From assembly GCA_008017145.1 (NCBI GenBank), contig SSGY01000180.1:1-8912 (forward strand): a stretch of DNA of 8,912 nt, written 5' to 3'. A program made the position numbers and the translations under genes. The notes beneath the pieces are model-generated. The model worked only from the letters and a program-made list of their open reading frames with translations. It ran no database searches and was not told the DNA's origin. This document shows, piece by piece, positions 1 through 8,300 of the stretch (the first letter of the stretch is position 1; each line of letters opens with the position of its first letter). The stretch comes from Neisseriales bacterium. GTDB lineage: Bacteria > Pseudomonadota > Gammaproteobacteria > Burkholderiales > UBA11063.

Positions 1-1767
1 ACTGCTAATGGACAAACACCTACTGGGAGCGTAGCAAGCAGCATTAGTTGGAATGTGCAGGGTTATGCGCAAAGTATTTCAATAGAAAGTTATACCGTCA
101 TTAATGGTAGTGCTTATTCTGGCAATGGCACTGAACAAAACTCGTATATTTTTTCAGGCAGTAGTAATAATGCAGGGATGTCCATAGGGATAACTTATAA
201 AAATACGGGTAATTCAGATTTAAAATTAATGGGAATCCAGGATAATAATAGTCCCTATGCTTGGCAACTTGATATGGATGTTATTTCAGATTGCTACATT
301 GGTTCTACCTTAACGGTTGGTCGTTCTTGTACGCTATATTACTTGAATAAGTTATCAACAAATATTTTGGCAATCGGGTCAGTTGGTGCAGTTTATACTG
401 AAAACTTGACAGTACCAACTCTAATTTACCAAGACGCAACTAATTCTAACATTCAGTTCAATGCACAGGCAAATTTACCTTCCGGCGGTACAGTAATTTA
501 TGCACAATCAAACCAAGCTACGCTGGCAAATACAATTACTGTCAATGAAGTAGGCACAGCAAATGAGAGCGTTACAATTAGCCACCTTCTTGCCAATGCT
601 GCTGGCTATAATGATGTTTTTATCAGTACAACAATGGAAAACTATCTGACATCTGGCGTTTACTCACCGACATGTTCCTCAAGTAGTATGAATGAAATTC
701 TTACACAAACCTGTACACTTAGCGAGAATCAATTATCAGGTTCAGGCACTTATATGGTTAATCAAACATTACTCAATCCTGATACCGATCTAACTCTAAC
801 GGCATTGTTTGATACCAATTTACCAGGACAAGGCTTAGTTCTTTCAGTAAACCCAATCTATGCAACTGCTAATTTAGGATTAGCGCCATTTCCCAATTAT
901 GTATTTGTCGTTGATAGTGGAGTAACTAGTGGAATTACTCAATGCATAGCTGACCCAAATACTGGAGAAATAAGTAATTGTAATCTGGCTCTTAGCTCTG
1001 GCTTTGCAAATCCACGCCAAATTACTCTTCATAATAACTTTGCCTATGTAACTAATACCACTGGCTCAGTTAGTAAATGCCCACTTACTTATAATGGAAT
1101 TGACACGTGTACCAATGCAGGTTCTGGGTTAAGCAATGTTAATGGAATTGTATTTAATGATAATTATGTTTATATCACTAGTCTTACGGACACGGCTAAT
1201 ACTATTCAAAGATGTTTGGTATCAAACTCTGATGGCAGCTTAAGCAATTGCTCTACAGTACAAACCTATACCGCTTTGGATGAGTTATCTGGAATGACTA
1301 TCAATAATAGCTATTTGTATATTACGAGTAAGATTAATGACCGCTATGGCATCCAAATCTGCACAATTGGATCTCCTAACGGTGAATTATCGAATTGTTC
1401 ACAGTATTCACCAAAAGATGAAAATGATTATAACCTATTTAATAATCCAACATCAATAGCAATTAATAATAGCCTTGCCTACGTAACTAATTCCTCTCGC
1501 GGAGGTGATGACTATCCTAGCTATGTTATACAATGTTCTGTAAACCCAAATGGTAGCCTATCTGATTGCGCTGGCTTAAATACGGAAGAAGGATTTTATG
1601 TGCCAAGCGGAATTAGTATTACTAACAACATTGCCTATATAACCAACAGCATTACAAACTTTATCTCTAGTTGCCCTATTACTCCAGTAACAGGGACATT
1701 AACCAGCTGTTTAAACGGCGGGGATAACTTGAATGCTCCATTTGGAATTGCAACAAGTTTCCCATAA
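1..1767 (+). CDS. Large secreted Ig-module protein with C-terminal six-repeat beta-propeller, 5' truncated by window edge
   Basis: Frame 1 is open from the first base, and the residues before the GTG at 55 (TANGQTPTGSVASSISWNV) align with the middle of the neighbouring lipoprotein, so the real start lies upstream; 588 residues are visible. Residues 1-293 match two Ig-like modules of the next gene (1-879 aligns with 3731-4603), including the C-x11-C pair ending VGRSC and the conserved block around YAQSNQATLANT. After NLG (residue 293) the sequence changes to six repeats of about 49 residues, with blade cores YVFVVDSG (about 300), YVTNTTG (349), YITSLTD (391), YITSKIN (440), YVTNSSR (494) and YITNSI (546). 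Each repeat carries one C-x(9-11)-C pair. This is the pattern of a YncE/NHL-like beta-propeller. By analogy with its neighbours it probably begins with a lipoprotein signal, but that part is not visible. Role inferred: surface binding or adhesion. No enzyme motif was recognised. Confidence 0.85.
   Translation, partial: TANGQTPTGSVASSISWNVQGYAQSISIESYTVINGSAYSGNGTEQNSYIFSGSSNNAGMSIGITYKNTGNSDLKLMGIQDNNSPYAWQLDMDVISDCYIGSTLTVGRSCTLYYLNKLSTNILAIGSVGAVYTENLTVPTLIYQDATNSNIQFNAQANLPSGGTVIYAQSNQATLANTITVNEVGTANESVTISHLLANAAGYNDVFISTTMENYLTSGVYSPTCSSSSMNEILTQTCTLSENQLSGSGTYMVNQTLLNPDTDLTLTALFDTNLPGQGLVLSVNPIYATANLGLAPFPNYVFVVDSGVTSGITQCIADPNTGEISNCNLALSSGFANPRQITLHNNFAYVTNTTGSVSKCPLTYNGIDTCTNAGSGLSNVNGIVFNDNYVYITSLTDTANTIQRCLVSNSDGSLSNCSTVQTYTALDELSGMTINNSYLYITSKINDRYGIQICTIGSPNGELSNCSQYSPKDENDYNLFNNPTSIAINNSLAYVTNSSRGGDDYPSYVIQCSVNPNGSLSDCAGLNTEEGFYVPSGISITNNIAYITNSITNFISSCPITPVTGTLTSCLNGGDNLNAPFGIATSFP
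898..1767 (+). repeat. Six tandem propeller-blade repeats encoded in the first gene
   Basis: The translated repeats follow the plan: hydrophobic strand, N-x-Y-(V/I)-T-(N/S), a variable loop, I-x-x-C, then x(9-11) and C, usually with G-(S/E)-L-S before the second Cys. The spacers between paired Cys are 11, 9, 11, 11, 10 and 11 residues. The last residues (APFGIATSFP) look like the opening strand of a blade, and the first repeat lacks a complete version of it. The ring could therefore close by pairing the C-terminal strand with blade 1, as in circular propellers. The repeats differ greatly at DNA level, so this is a protein-level repeat and not a recent DNA expansion. Confidence 0.75.
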
Positions 1768-1909
1768 TGTTAATTTATACAAAAAAATATAATTGTGCTT
1801 ATCTTTTTTAAAGTATTCGCTGAGATTATCTTAAACAAGAGCATAGTACTAAACTAAAGTATAAAATTTATCCGTGAATTAGTTTAATTATTCTTATTAG
1901 GTTATTAAA
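1768..1909 (+). other. Spacer between first and second large genes
   Basis: This 142-bp AT-rich stretch shows no reading frame and no recognisable coding remnant. A run of seven A (1781-1787) and a run of six T (1804-1809) could pair weakly. An 8-bp inverted repeat, TAAACTAA (1850-1857) and TTAGTTTA (1879-1886), surrounds a TATAAA-like box at 1860-1865. None of these makes a convincing rho-independent terminator or a sigma70 promoter with both boxes. The spacer is long enough to hold a promoter for the second gene, but I cannot place one. Confidence 0.4.
1897..1909 (+). promoter_or_regulatory. Ribosome binding site and leader of second gene, shared with third gene
   Basis: TTAGG at 1897-1901 lies 8 nt before the ATG at 1910 and is the likely, weak Shine-Dalgarno element. 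The 14 nt TTAGGTTATTAAAA are identical in front of the third gene (5246-5259), apart from one extra A before that start codon. The shared leader supports both start codons and shows that the duplicated unit included the translation start region. Confidence 0.6.
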
Positions 1910-4900
1910 ATGAAGAAGTTATTATCTTTCCCCAAAACCGTGCTATTATCTGTATCGACGATGTTAATTATCTCTGCGACTGTTACTGCATGTAGTGGCT
2001 CAGGTAGCGTTGTTAGTAATAGTGAGGTAAGTCCTATAATTACCCCCACTCCGATAACAATAGATAACGCTGGAGTAATCCCAGTTTTTGGTGATAGCTC
2101 AACTTCAACCGTCGTATATGTTCATAATAACAGTAACCTTACAATAAGTGAGATTACCTATAATGTACTTGAGCAAAATGCTACTAAGGAAACTAATTTA
2201 AGTAGCAAGCTACTAGCTCAGTTAAATGCCAATAAAGCTCTACACGGAGTTATTGATGGTAATCAATGCTCAGAGATAGCGGCAGGTCAATATTGTCCAC
2301 TCACAATTACAACTCCAATTTTAAGCGGTGCAAATATTCAGGGTTCATTTCAAATAACAGCTACGTACAGTCAGAATAATGAGCCAAAAACATTTAGCCA
2401 ATTAATTAACTATGCCAAAGTACAAAATAACCTCCAACCAGCTGGTGCAAAATTCCAGTCTGGAGTGAGCATCTCAGGATATGGAAATCAGAATGGCTAC
2501 GCAACAATTTATTTATATGGAAGCGGCCAGGATCAAACCTATGATGTATCGAGTATAACAGTTAGTAATCCATCCGTAACTATAACTAATGGAAATATCA
2601 GTGGGCATCAAATTCAATCTAACTATGTCCAAGCAGTTGAAATTAGCTCACCTATCTCAAATTCTTCAATCAGCGCAACTATAACAGTTAATTCGGATAT
2701 AGCAACTAGACTTAAAAATAAATTAGCTAAAAACAAAGCTAAAGAATTACTGGGTCTAGCTCAGTTTAGTAATAGTGTAGATATTACCGTGATGCCTAGT
2801 GATCAAGAAGCAATCTTAACTACTGCTCTGATTCCTTTAATTAATACTGCAACTACAACTAGTGGCAGCATGCTAATCCAAAATGAAGGAAATAAAGCTG
2901 CAACAATCGGTAATATTACAGCTGAAAGTGGTATTAGCAATCTGTCTGGCTGTAGCAATACTTCTTTAGCTCCCAATGAAATTTGTCGCGTCAGCTTCAA
3001 TGTAACTGAATCAGGTGGTAGCGCTGAGATCACCGTACCTTATACTGGCGGGAGTGTAAGCAGCGTAACCGCTAATGTAGTTTGGTACAATGGTGCAGGA
3101 ACAGCATTAGTTGCAATGTCAAGCTCTGTAGAACCGCTATCTTTTGCTGCAACCGTTGGAGGTAGTACCACCATCACAGTTACTAATATTGGTGGATACG
3201 CACTAAGTAACATCAACATTCCTGCACCAGTTGTAATAAGTGGCAGTGCTACAGCCTCCCTAGGCACTAATGATTGTGCAACTATAGACTCACTACCAAT
3301 TGGTACCTCATGTGAGTATATTATTAATATGAATGACAACCAAACTGATCTCGGCGCTCAAATCAATGCAGGTTTTAATGCTAGCTATGAAACAACTAGC
3401 GGAACTAAACCTTATACTCAAACATTACCGATAACATATAACTCGACATCGTATGGAGCAATAATTACCATTACCCCTGCCAATCCTAGCTTAACGATTA
3501 GCGGAAATAATTTTGAATCAACGACTCAAATTCTAACAATTAGTAATGGAGGTAATCTACCAGCTAATATCACAAGTGTACTAAGTAATAATCCTTCATA
3601 TCTGACTGAGAGTGCAACGACTTGTGGTGCAAGTTTAGCGGCAGGAAGTTCGTGTACTAGCACGATTCAATTCGGACCGACTTATAGTGCCGGAGGAGTA
3701 AACGGTACAAGTAGCTATACAATTAACTATACTGCCGTAGGTCAAACTCCTTCTGGTAGTGTGACAAGTAATATTGCATGGGCTGTACAAGGCTATGCAC
3801 AAAGTATTTCCTTGACTGCGGTAGAGTCATCTGGAGCTAGTAGTGGAAACGGTTTATCTGGAACACCATATCTTTTCGAGGGGAACAATTCAGACAGCAA
3901 GTTAATTAATTTAACTTATACTAATACCGGAACAAAACGACTCAAAATAACAGGTATTCAAAATAATAACTCAGTTTATGCTTGGACAATGCCCAGTGAT
4001 GGTAATAGCTGTAAAAATGATGCTGTATTAGAGTCTGGTGATATTTGTAGTATCCAATTTGAAAATGTTTTATTTACAAATATTTTAGCTATCGGAGCAT
4101 CAGTTGGGACTAGCTATACTGAAAACATAACAGTACCAACGTTAATCTATCAGGATGATATTAATCCTAATATCCAATTTAATGCACAGCCGAATTTACC
4201 GACTGGTGGTACAACGATTTATGCACAGTCAAATCAGGCAACGTTGGCAAATACAATCACCATTAACGAAGCCGGTACTGCCAACGAAAGTGTTACAATA
4301 AGCCATCTTCTTGCTAATGCTACTGGCTATACCAACAATATTTTAGTCAGTACTAAAATGGAAAGCTATTTAATCTCCGGTGTTTATTCCGGCGACTGTT
4401 CATCAAGTAGCAGCAACGGGATTATTACCCAGTCCTGTAATCTTAATGCTAGTCAAGTTTCTGGCTCGGGAACTTATCTAGTTAATCAAACTTTACTTAA
4501 TCCTAGTACTGATTTAACTTTGAGCGCGTTGTTTAGTACAAATGCATCAGCACAGGGCTTAGTAATTTCAATGAATCCAACTTTCGCAATGTCCAATCTA
4601 GGATCTATCGCACTAATTTATTTCGCCTCAAATGGCGTAGCTGGTTATAATGGAAATTTCCTTGCTCAAGCGCAAGCTCGAGCGGCATTACCAAATCAAC
4701 CAGCATTTACAGGGACAACTGGAGTTGCAGCTGCTGACTATCTATGTAATACCGATGAAAGCAAACCAGTATTACCAAGCAATACATCTTACAAAGCAAT
4801 AATTGGTGCTGAAAATGAACGCCAAGCTTGCTCTCAAGACTATATTGACACTCCATGCACTACAACCGTTGGCAATAATATTGACTGGGTGATGCGCCCG

Positions 4901-5230
4901 TTTACTAATTACATTAATACCAGAAACAACATCATTTCTACAACCAATGGTGCAGGAATCTTTACTTTTAATACCAATAACTTCATAGCTTTTCCACAAT
5001 CTGGATTAGTAGAAGGAAGAGTATGGACTGGTTTTACTACCGGAGCATGGTATATTTCTTATGGCGTTACATGTAATAGCTGGGCATCTAGCTCTGACAT
5101 TGGAGCTTTTGGTATTATTGGTATTGATGACCTTGGAGGATTTCAAATTGCAGCAGATACTATGTCATGCTCTGTAAAACAAGACTCGAATACCTCGACT
5201 AATGGATTATACTGTGTTCAACAATTATAA
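1910..5230 (+). CDS. Giant outer-membrane lipoprotein: Ig-like modules with large DUF1554-like C-terminal domain
   Basis: The 1106-aa product starts with a Sec signal (MKKLL plus hydrophobic core) and lipobox VTAC, giving lipidated Cys28 followed by Ser, so outer-membrane retention is expected. Modules by approximate residue: 45-170 (DNAGVIPVFG, C-x8-C); 181-265 (SGVSISGYG); a Lys-rich linker 267-281; 301-395; 401-510; 520-620; 627-750; 752-898. Most carry the C-x(8-11)-C pair with G or N just before the second Cys (for example CGASLAAGSSC), known from HYDIN/ASH or choice-of-anchor D-like Ig folds. From about 902 (LIYFASNG) to the end lies a DUF1554-like domain of about 205 residues with YLCN, YKAIIG, W-T-G, C-N-S-W and a terminal LYCVQ. 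It is larger than the equivalent domain of the next gene. The start is fixed by signal peptide and leader. The next gene begins 29 bp downstream, so co-transcription is likely. Inferred role: surface stalk with a ligand-binding tip. The true ligand is unknown. Confidence 0.88.
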   Translation: MKKLLSFPKTVLLSVSTMLIISATVTACSGSGSVVSNSEVSPIITPTPITIDNAGVIPVFGDSSTSTVVYVHNNSNLTISEITYNVLEQNATKETNLSSKLLAQLNANKALHGVIDGNQCSEIAAGQYCPLTITTPILSGANIQGSFQITATYSQNNEPKTFSQLINYAKVQNNLQPAGAKFQSGVSISGYGNQNGYATIYLYGSGQDQTYDVSSITVSNPSVTITNGNISGHQIQSNYVQAVEISSPISNSSISATITVNSDIATRLKNKLAKNKAKELLGLAQFSNSVDITVMPSDQEAILTTALIPLINTATTTSGSMLIQNEGNKAATIGNITAESGISNLSGCSNTSLAPNEICRVSFNVTESGGSAEITVPYTGGSVSSVTANVVWYNGAGTALVAMSSSVEPLSFAATVGGSTTITVTNIGGYALSNINIPAPVVISGSATASLGTNDCATIDSLPIGTSCEYIINMNDNQTDLGAQINAGFNASYETTSGTKPYTQTLPITYNSTSYGAIITITPANPSLTISGNNFESTTQILTISNGGNLPANITSVLSNNPSYLTESATTCGASLAAGSSCTSTIQFGPTYSAGGVNGTSSYTINYTAVGQTPSGSVTSNIAWAVQGYAQSISLTAVESSGASSGNGLSGTPYLFEGNNSDSKLINLTYTNTGTKRLKITGIQNNNSVYAWTMPSDGNSCKNDAVLESGDICSIQFENVLFTNILAIGASVGTSYTENITVPTLIYQDDINPNIQFNAQPNLPTGGTTIYAQSNQATLANTITINEAGTANESVTISHLLANATGYTNNILVSTKMESYLISGVYSGDCSSSSSNGIITQSCNLNASQVSGSGTYLVNQTLLNPSTDLTLSALFSTNASAQGLVISMNPTFAMSNLGSIALIYFASNGVAGYNGNFLAQAQARAALPNQPAFTGTTGVAAADYLCNTDESKPVLPSNTSYKAIIGAENERQACSQDYIDTPCTTTVGNNIDWVMRPFTNYINTRNNIISTTNGAGIFTFNTNNFIAFPQSGLVEGRVWTGFTTGAWYISYGVTCNSWASSSDIGAFGIIGIDDLGGFQIAADTMSCSVKQDSNTSTNGLYCVQQL

Positions 5231-5245
5231 TTTACGATAATATTG

Positions 5246-5259
5246 TTAGGTTATTAAAA
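5246..5259 (+). promoter_or_regulatory. Ribosome binding site and leader of third gene
   Basis: TTAGG at 5246-5250 precedes the ATG at 5260 by 9 nt within a leader that repeats the one before the second gene (TTAGGTTATTAAAA). The whole gap between the two genes is only 29 bp and shows no terminator or full promoter, which favours a single transcript. Confidence 0.6.
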
Positions 5260-8200
5260 ATGAAGAAATTGTTACCTTTGCTATCGCTGATTATCTCTAC
5301 GGCTATTACCGCATGCAACGGCTCTAGTAGTGCTATTAGCAATGGTGGAGTAAGTCCTACCGTTGCCCCAAACTCGATTATAATAGATAATGCTGGAGTA
5401 ATTCCTGTATTTGGAACTACTCCCACTTCTACCGTGATCTACGTACATAATAATAGTGCAGTGGCGATTAGTGGAATCAATTATACTTTAGACAATAATA
5501 ACTCAAACAACACCTCAAGGCAGCAAGATAATCCTGCGAGTATTGACGGTAGCCAGTGTACTGCTATAGCTGCGGGTCAAAGTTGTGCACTTCAAATTAC
5601 TACACCAAGTTTAAATACACAACAAGCTCAAGGCTCAATGTTACTCAAGGCTAATTATTCATTAGCGAATAAACCTACCTCATTTACCCAGTTGATTAAT
5701 TATGCACTAGTTAATTCAACATCAATGCACACTAACGATGGAGTAAAGTTTAAATCTGGTGCTAGTATCTCAGGTTATGGAAATACGACTGGATATGCTA
5801 CTCTATATTTATACGGAAGCGGAGCTAAGCAGAACTATATTATTTCAGATATTAGCGTAAATAAGCCTTCTCTAAAATTTAATATGAGTCTTAAGCAGCA
5901 CACTATTGCGGCTAACTCAGTACAAGCAATCGAAGTTAGTTCACCAATCATGTCTTCATCAATTGATGCAACTATAACAGTTCAATCAGTTCTAGCTACA
6001 AATAATTCTCATCAAATTAATGTAGCAACTCATGATACTGTTAATAAATCTTTATCAGATACTCAATTTAGCAATAGTGCTGAGATAGCAGTTCAACCAG
6101 CTTCCACAGGCGCGATTTTAACAACTGGTTCAGTTCCGCTAATTAATACAGCCAATGAAACTAGCGCAAACATGTTAATTCAAAACTCTGGAAATCAAGA
6201 TGCTGTAATCGGTAATATTAGTGCTGAGACTGGAATTAGTGGTATAAGCGGATGTAGCAATGTAACTTTGGCATCAGGTGATACCTGTACAATTAATTTT
6301 AACGTGACAGAGGCTGGTGGCAGCGCTAATATTACTATTCCATATACAGGAGGAAGTGCTAGTAGTGTAGCTGCTAATGTAACCTGGTTTAATGGTATTG
6401 GGGCAGCATTGGTTTCCCTCTCTGCAACTAATAATCCGATGTCTTTTTCAGCGACCGTTGGTGCAACAACACAAGTTACCGTGACTAATATTGGTGGTTA
6501 CACTCTAAGCAATATAACTATCCCAGCACCTATCGTATTACCAGGTGGACATGCAACAGCTGCAATAATTACTACCCAAGGATCTGATACTTGTACAGGA
6601 CAAGAACTAGAGGTTGGAGCATCTTGTACTTACTCTGTTTCAGTTAACGATAGCTTCACGGACTTAAATCAGCAAATAAATCTTGGTTTTAAAGCTAATT
6701 ATGCAGGTAGTAATGGCACTAGTAGCTATAACAGAGTTATGCCACTAACTTATAATTCAACCGCCTATGGTGCAATTATTGCCCTGTCATCACTCTCAAA
6801 CATGTCTATTAGTGGTGATAATATTGAGTCAGAAACTCAAAATTTAACCATTAGCAATAATGGTGCCGCCGATGCTACACTTAGCAGCATTGGCTTAATT
6901 GATAACCCAGCCTATTTGCTTGCAAATAGCGGTGACTGTGGTGCTTCATTGGCTGGCGGAAGTAGTTGTACAGCACAGATTAAGTTGGGTCCAATTGATA
7001 ATAGTAGCTCGACTGAATCCACAGGCATTGCTAATTACATCGTAAATTACGCCGCAGTTGGACAAACGCCAGCTGGTATCGAATCAACCAGCGTTGCTTG
7101 GAGTGTCTCGTCTAATATAATTCAGCCACCAATCATAAGCATGGCAACTAGTGTAACTGGCTGTGCAAGTGGCGATGGTATAACAACTACCTGCATGGAC
7201 AACCCTACCGCCACGGGTGGAACGGCAGGAAATATACAAGTGGTATTAACCTTTACCAATAGCAGTACAGTTACCGCAGCAAGCACGATTAGCTTACCTG
7301 AAAGCTCCAGCTCAGTATTTACTGTGCCAGGCTATAGCTTAGCTAGTAACTCATGTGCCACTGGTGCAGCTACTAATAATGGAAGCTGTACTATAGTCTA
7401 CAGTTTACCAAGTAAAACATCTGAATCTGTTTTTCAGTCGAATCTGAATCAAGCTGATTTTGCGTACAACTATACTTATGGACCTACTGGAAATTTATCA
7501 GGATCTGGTAGTAATAATTTGGCTACGTCCATAGATGTTGTTATGCCAACTTTAGCAATTGAGTCAATTAATAACATTGCTCAAGGTGAATCAGGTACTG
7601 CAACTATTAATTGGAGTAATTTATATCAAGCGACGGTACCAAACACTACCACTAGCGCGACGAATGCTAATGGAATCAGTGCCACAGGGCTTAGTAGTTC
7701 AACTCCTGCCACTTGTGGTTCGATTGTGAACAACTTGGTAAGCTGTACTAGCTCGATTACGACTACAAGCTCTACTCCAGTTGGGACTGGTTATTTGTTA
7801 AACGCAACGGCAGATGGTGGATTAAGTGCCACCCCAGAATCATTTACCATATTCTCAAATAATGTAATTTTTGTAACAGCTTCTAGCTCGACTGGAAATT
7901 TGGGTGGATTTGCAGGTGCCAATACTAAATGTAATAGCGCAACGAATAAGCCTAAAGATGGTGCTCCTGGTACGGGTAAGACTTACAAAGCATTATTGAA
8001 TTCGAATAATGCGACGGTATCTGGCACTGCATATTACCGTACGGATGGTTTGACTCTAATTGCAACGGCAACTGGTGGTAATCTGGTTGGCGCGAATAGT
8101 TTAACCAATGCAATCAGTACAACTTCTGTTGTAGCTTGGACTGGAGCTAGTTATAATTGTTCAAATTGGACATCCGTTGATCGTACTGTTGCCGGCTCCA

Positions 8201-8292
8201 CTGGTAAGAGTAATGTTAGCACTTCGGAGTGGTGGACTCCAAACTCAACCTTATGTAATAACTCAAGTCGATTGTATTGTGTGGCACAGTAA
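5260..8292 (+). CDS. Giant outer-membrane lipoprotein: Ig-like modules with compact DUF1554-like C-terminal domain
   Basis: The 1010-aa product has a short signal peptide and lipobox ITAC (lipidated Cys19, then Asn). Residues 43 to about 618 follow the second gene module for module: DNAGVIPVFG at 43, SGASISGYG at 165, the third module from 285, the fourth from 387, and the fifth from 505 with CGASLAGGSSC and GQTPAG. The Lys-rich linker of the second gene is replaced here by a polar Asn/His/Thr stretch. After AWSV (about 618) the sequence is no longer similar: residues 620-865 are a different Ser/Thr/Asn-rich region with its own Cys pairs (CATGAATNNGSC, CGSIVNNLVSC), probably two further Ig-like modules. 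Residues 867-1010 are a compact DUF1554-like domain: VTASSSTGNLGGFAGA, CN, TYKALL, VAWTGA, C-S-N-W, SEWWTP, then LC and LYCVAQ. The ending resembles the C-type lectin fold pattern; this is an inference. Inferred role: surface stalk and tip, paralogous to the previous gene. Confidence 0.88.
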   Translation: MKKLLPLLSLIISTAITACNGSSSAISNGGVSPTVAPNSIIIDNAGVIPVFGTTPTSTVIYVHNNSAVAISGINYTLDNNNSNNTSRQQDNPASIDGSQCTAIAAGQSCALQITTPSLNTQQAQGSMLLKANYSLANKPTSFTQLINYALVNSTSMHTNDGVKFKSGASISGYGNTTGYATLYLYGSGAKQNYIISDISVNKPSLKFNMSLKQHTIAANSVQAIEVSSPIMSSSIDATITVQSVLATNNSHQINVATHDTVNKSLSDTQFSNSAEIAVQPASTGAILTTGSVPLINTANETSANMLIQNSGNQDAVIGNISAETGISGISGCSNVTLASGDTCTINFNVTEAGGSANITIPYTGGSASSVAANVTWFNGIGAALVSLSATNNPMSFSATVGATTQVTVTNIGGYTLSNITIPAPIVLPGGHATAAIITTQGSDTCTGQELEVGASCTYSVSVNDSFTDLNQQINLGFKANYAGSNGTSSYNRVMPLTYNSTAYGAIIALSSLSNMSISGDNIESETQNLTISNNGAADATLSSIGLIDNPAYLLANSGDCGASLAGGSSCTAQIKLGPIDNSSSTESTGIANYIVNYAAVGQTPAGIESTSVAWSVSSNIIQPPIISMATSVTGCASGDGITTTCMDNPTATGGTAGNIQVVLTFTNSSTVTAASTISLPESSSSVFTVPGYSLASNSCATGAATNNGSCTIVYSLPSKTSESVFQSNLNQADFAYNYTYGPTGNLSGSGSNNLATSIDVVMPTLAIESINNIAQGESGTATINWSNLYQATVPNTTTSATNANGISATGLSSSTPATCGSIVNNLVSCTSSITTTSSTPVGTGYLLNATADGGLSATPESFTIFSNNVIFVTASSSTGNLGGFAGANTKCNSATNKPKDGAPGTGKTYKALLNSNNATVSGTAYYRTDGLTLIATATGGNLVGANSLTNAISTTSVVAWTGASYNCSNWTSVDRTVAGSTGKSNVSTSEWWTPNSTLCNNSSRLYCVAQ

Positions 8293-8300
8293 ACATATTA

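Larger units (their letters stand above)
1910..7113 (+). repeat. Diverged tandem duplication of lipoprotein N-terminal region (1910-3787 and 5260-7113)
   Basis: The first about 620 codons of the second and third genes align throughout, including leader, signal peptide, five Ig-like modules and their cysteine pairs, up to the shared GQTP-(S/A)-G and AW-(A/S)-V motif. Similarity then stops abruptly. Many aligned residues use different synonymous codons, so the duplication is old. The first gene extends this family: its visible start aligns with the end of the fifth module of the second gene. Confidence 0.7.

Noticed and set aside
55..57. GTG as the start codon of the first large gene
   Set aside because: The frame stays open from base 1, the upstream residues align with the inside of the second gene's fifth module, and no signal peptide or ribosome site precedes the GTG.
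898..1767. Tandem repeats as a CRISPR or DNA minisatellite
   Set aside because: The periodicity exists only in the protein; unit lengths vary from 42 to 54 codons and DNA identity is low.
1781..1809. A-run/T-run as a terminator for the first gene
   Set aside because: Only about six A-T pairs could form, with mismatches inside, so the stem would be too weak for an intrinsic terminator.
2803..3339. Two minus-strand open frames (2803-3033 and 3040-3339)
   Set aside because: They lie wholly inside the conserved Ig-like modules of the second gene, have no ribosome site, and their hydrophobic translation is what the antisense of Thr/Ser/Asn-rich codons gives.
4772..4999. Minus-strand open frame inside the DUF1554-like domain
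   Set aside because: It is antisense to a well-supported domain with ordered Cys and Trp motifs; no start signal or family resemblance.
5232..5426. Minus-strand open frame across the start of the third gene
   Set aside because: It is antisense to the signal peptide and first module, which are confirmed by their paralog; no independent support.
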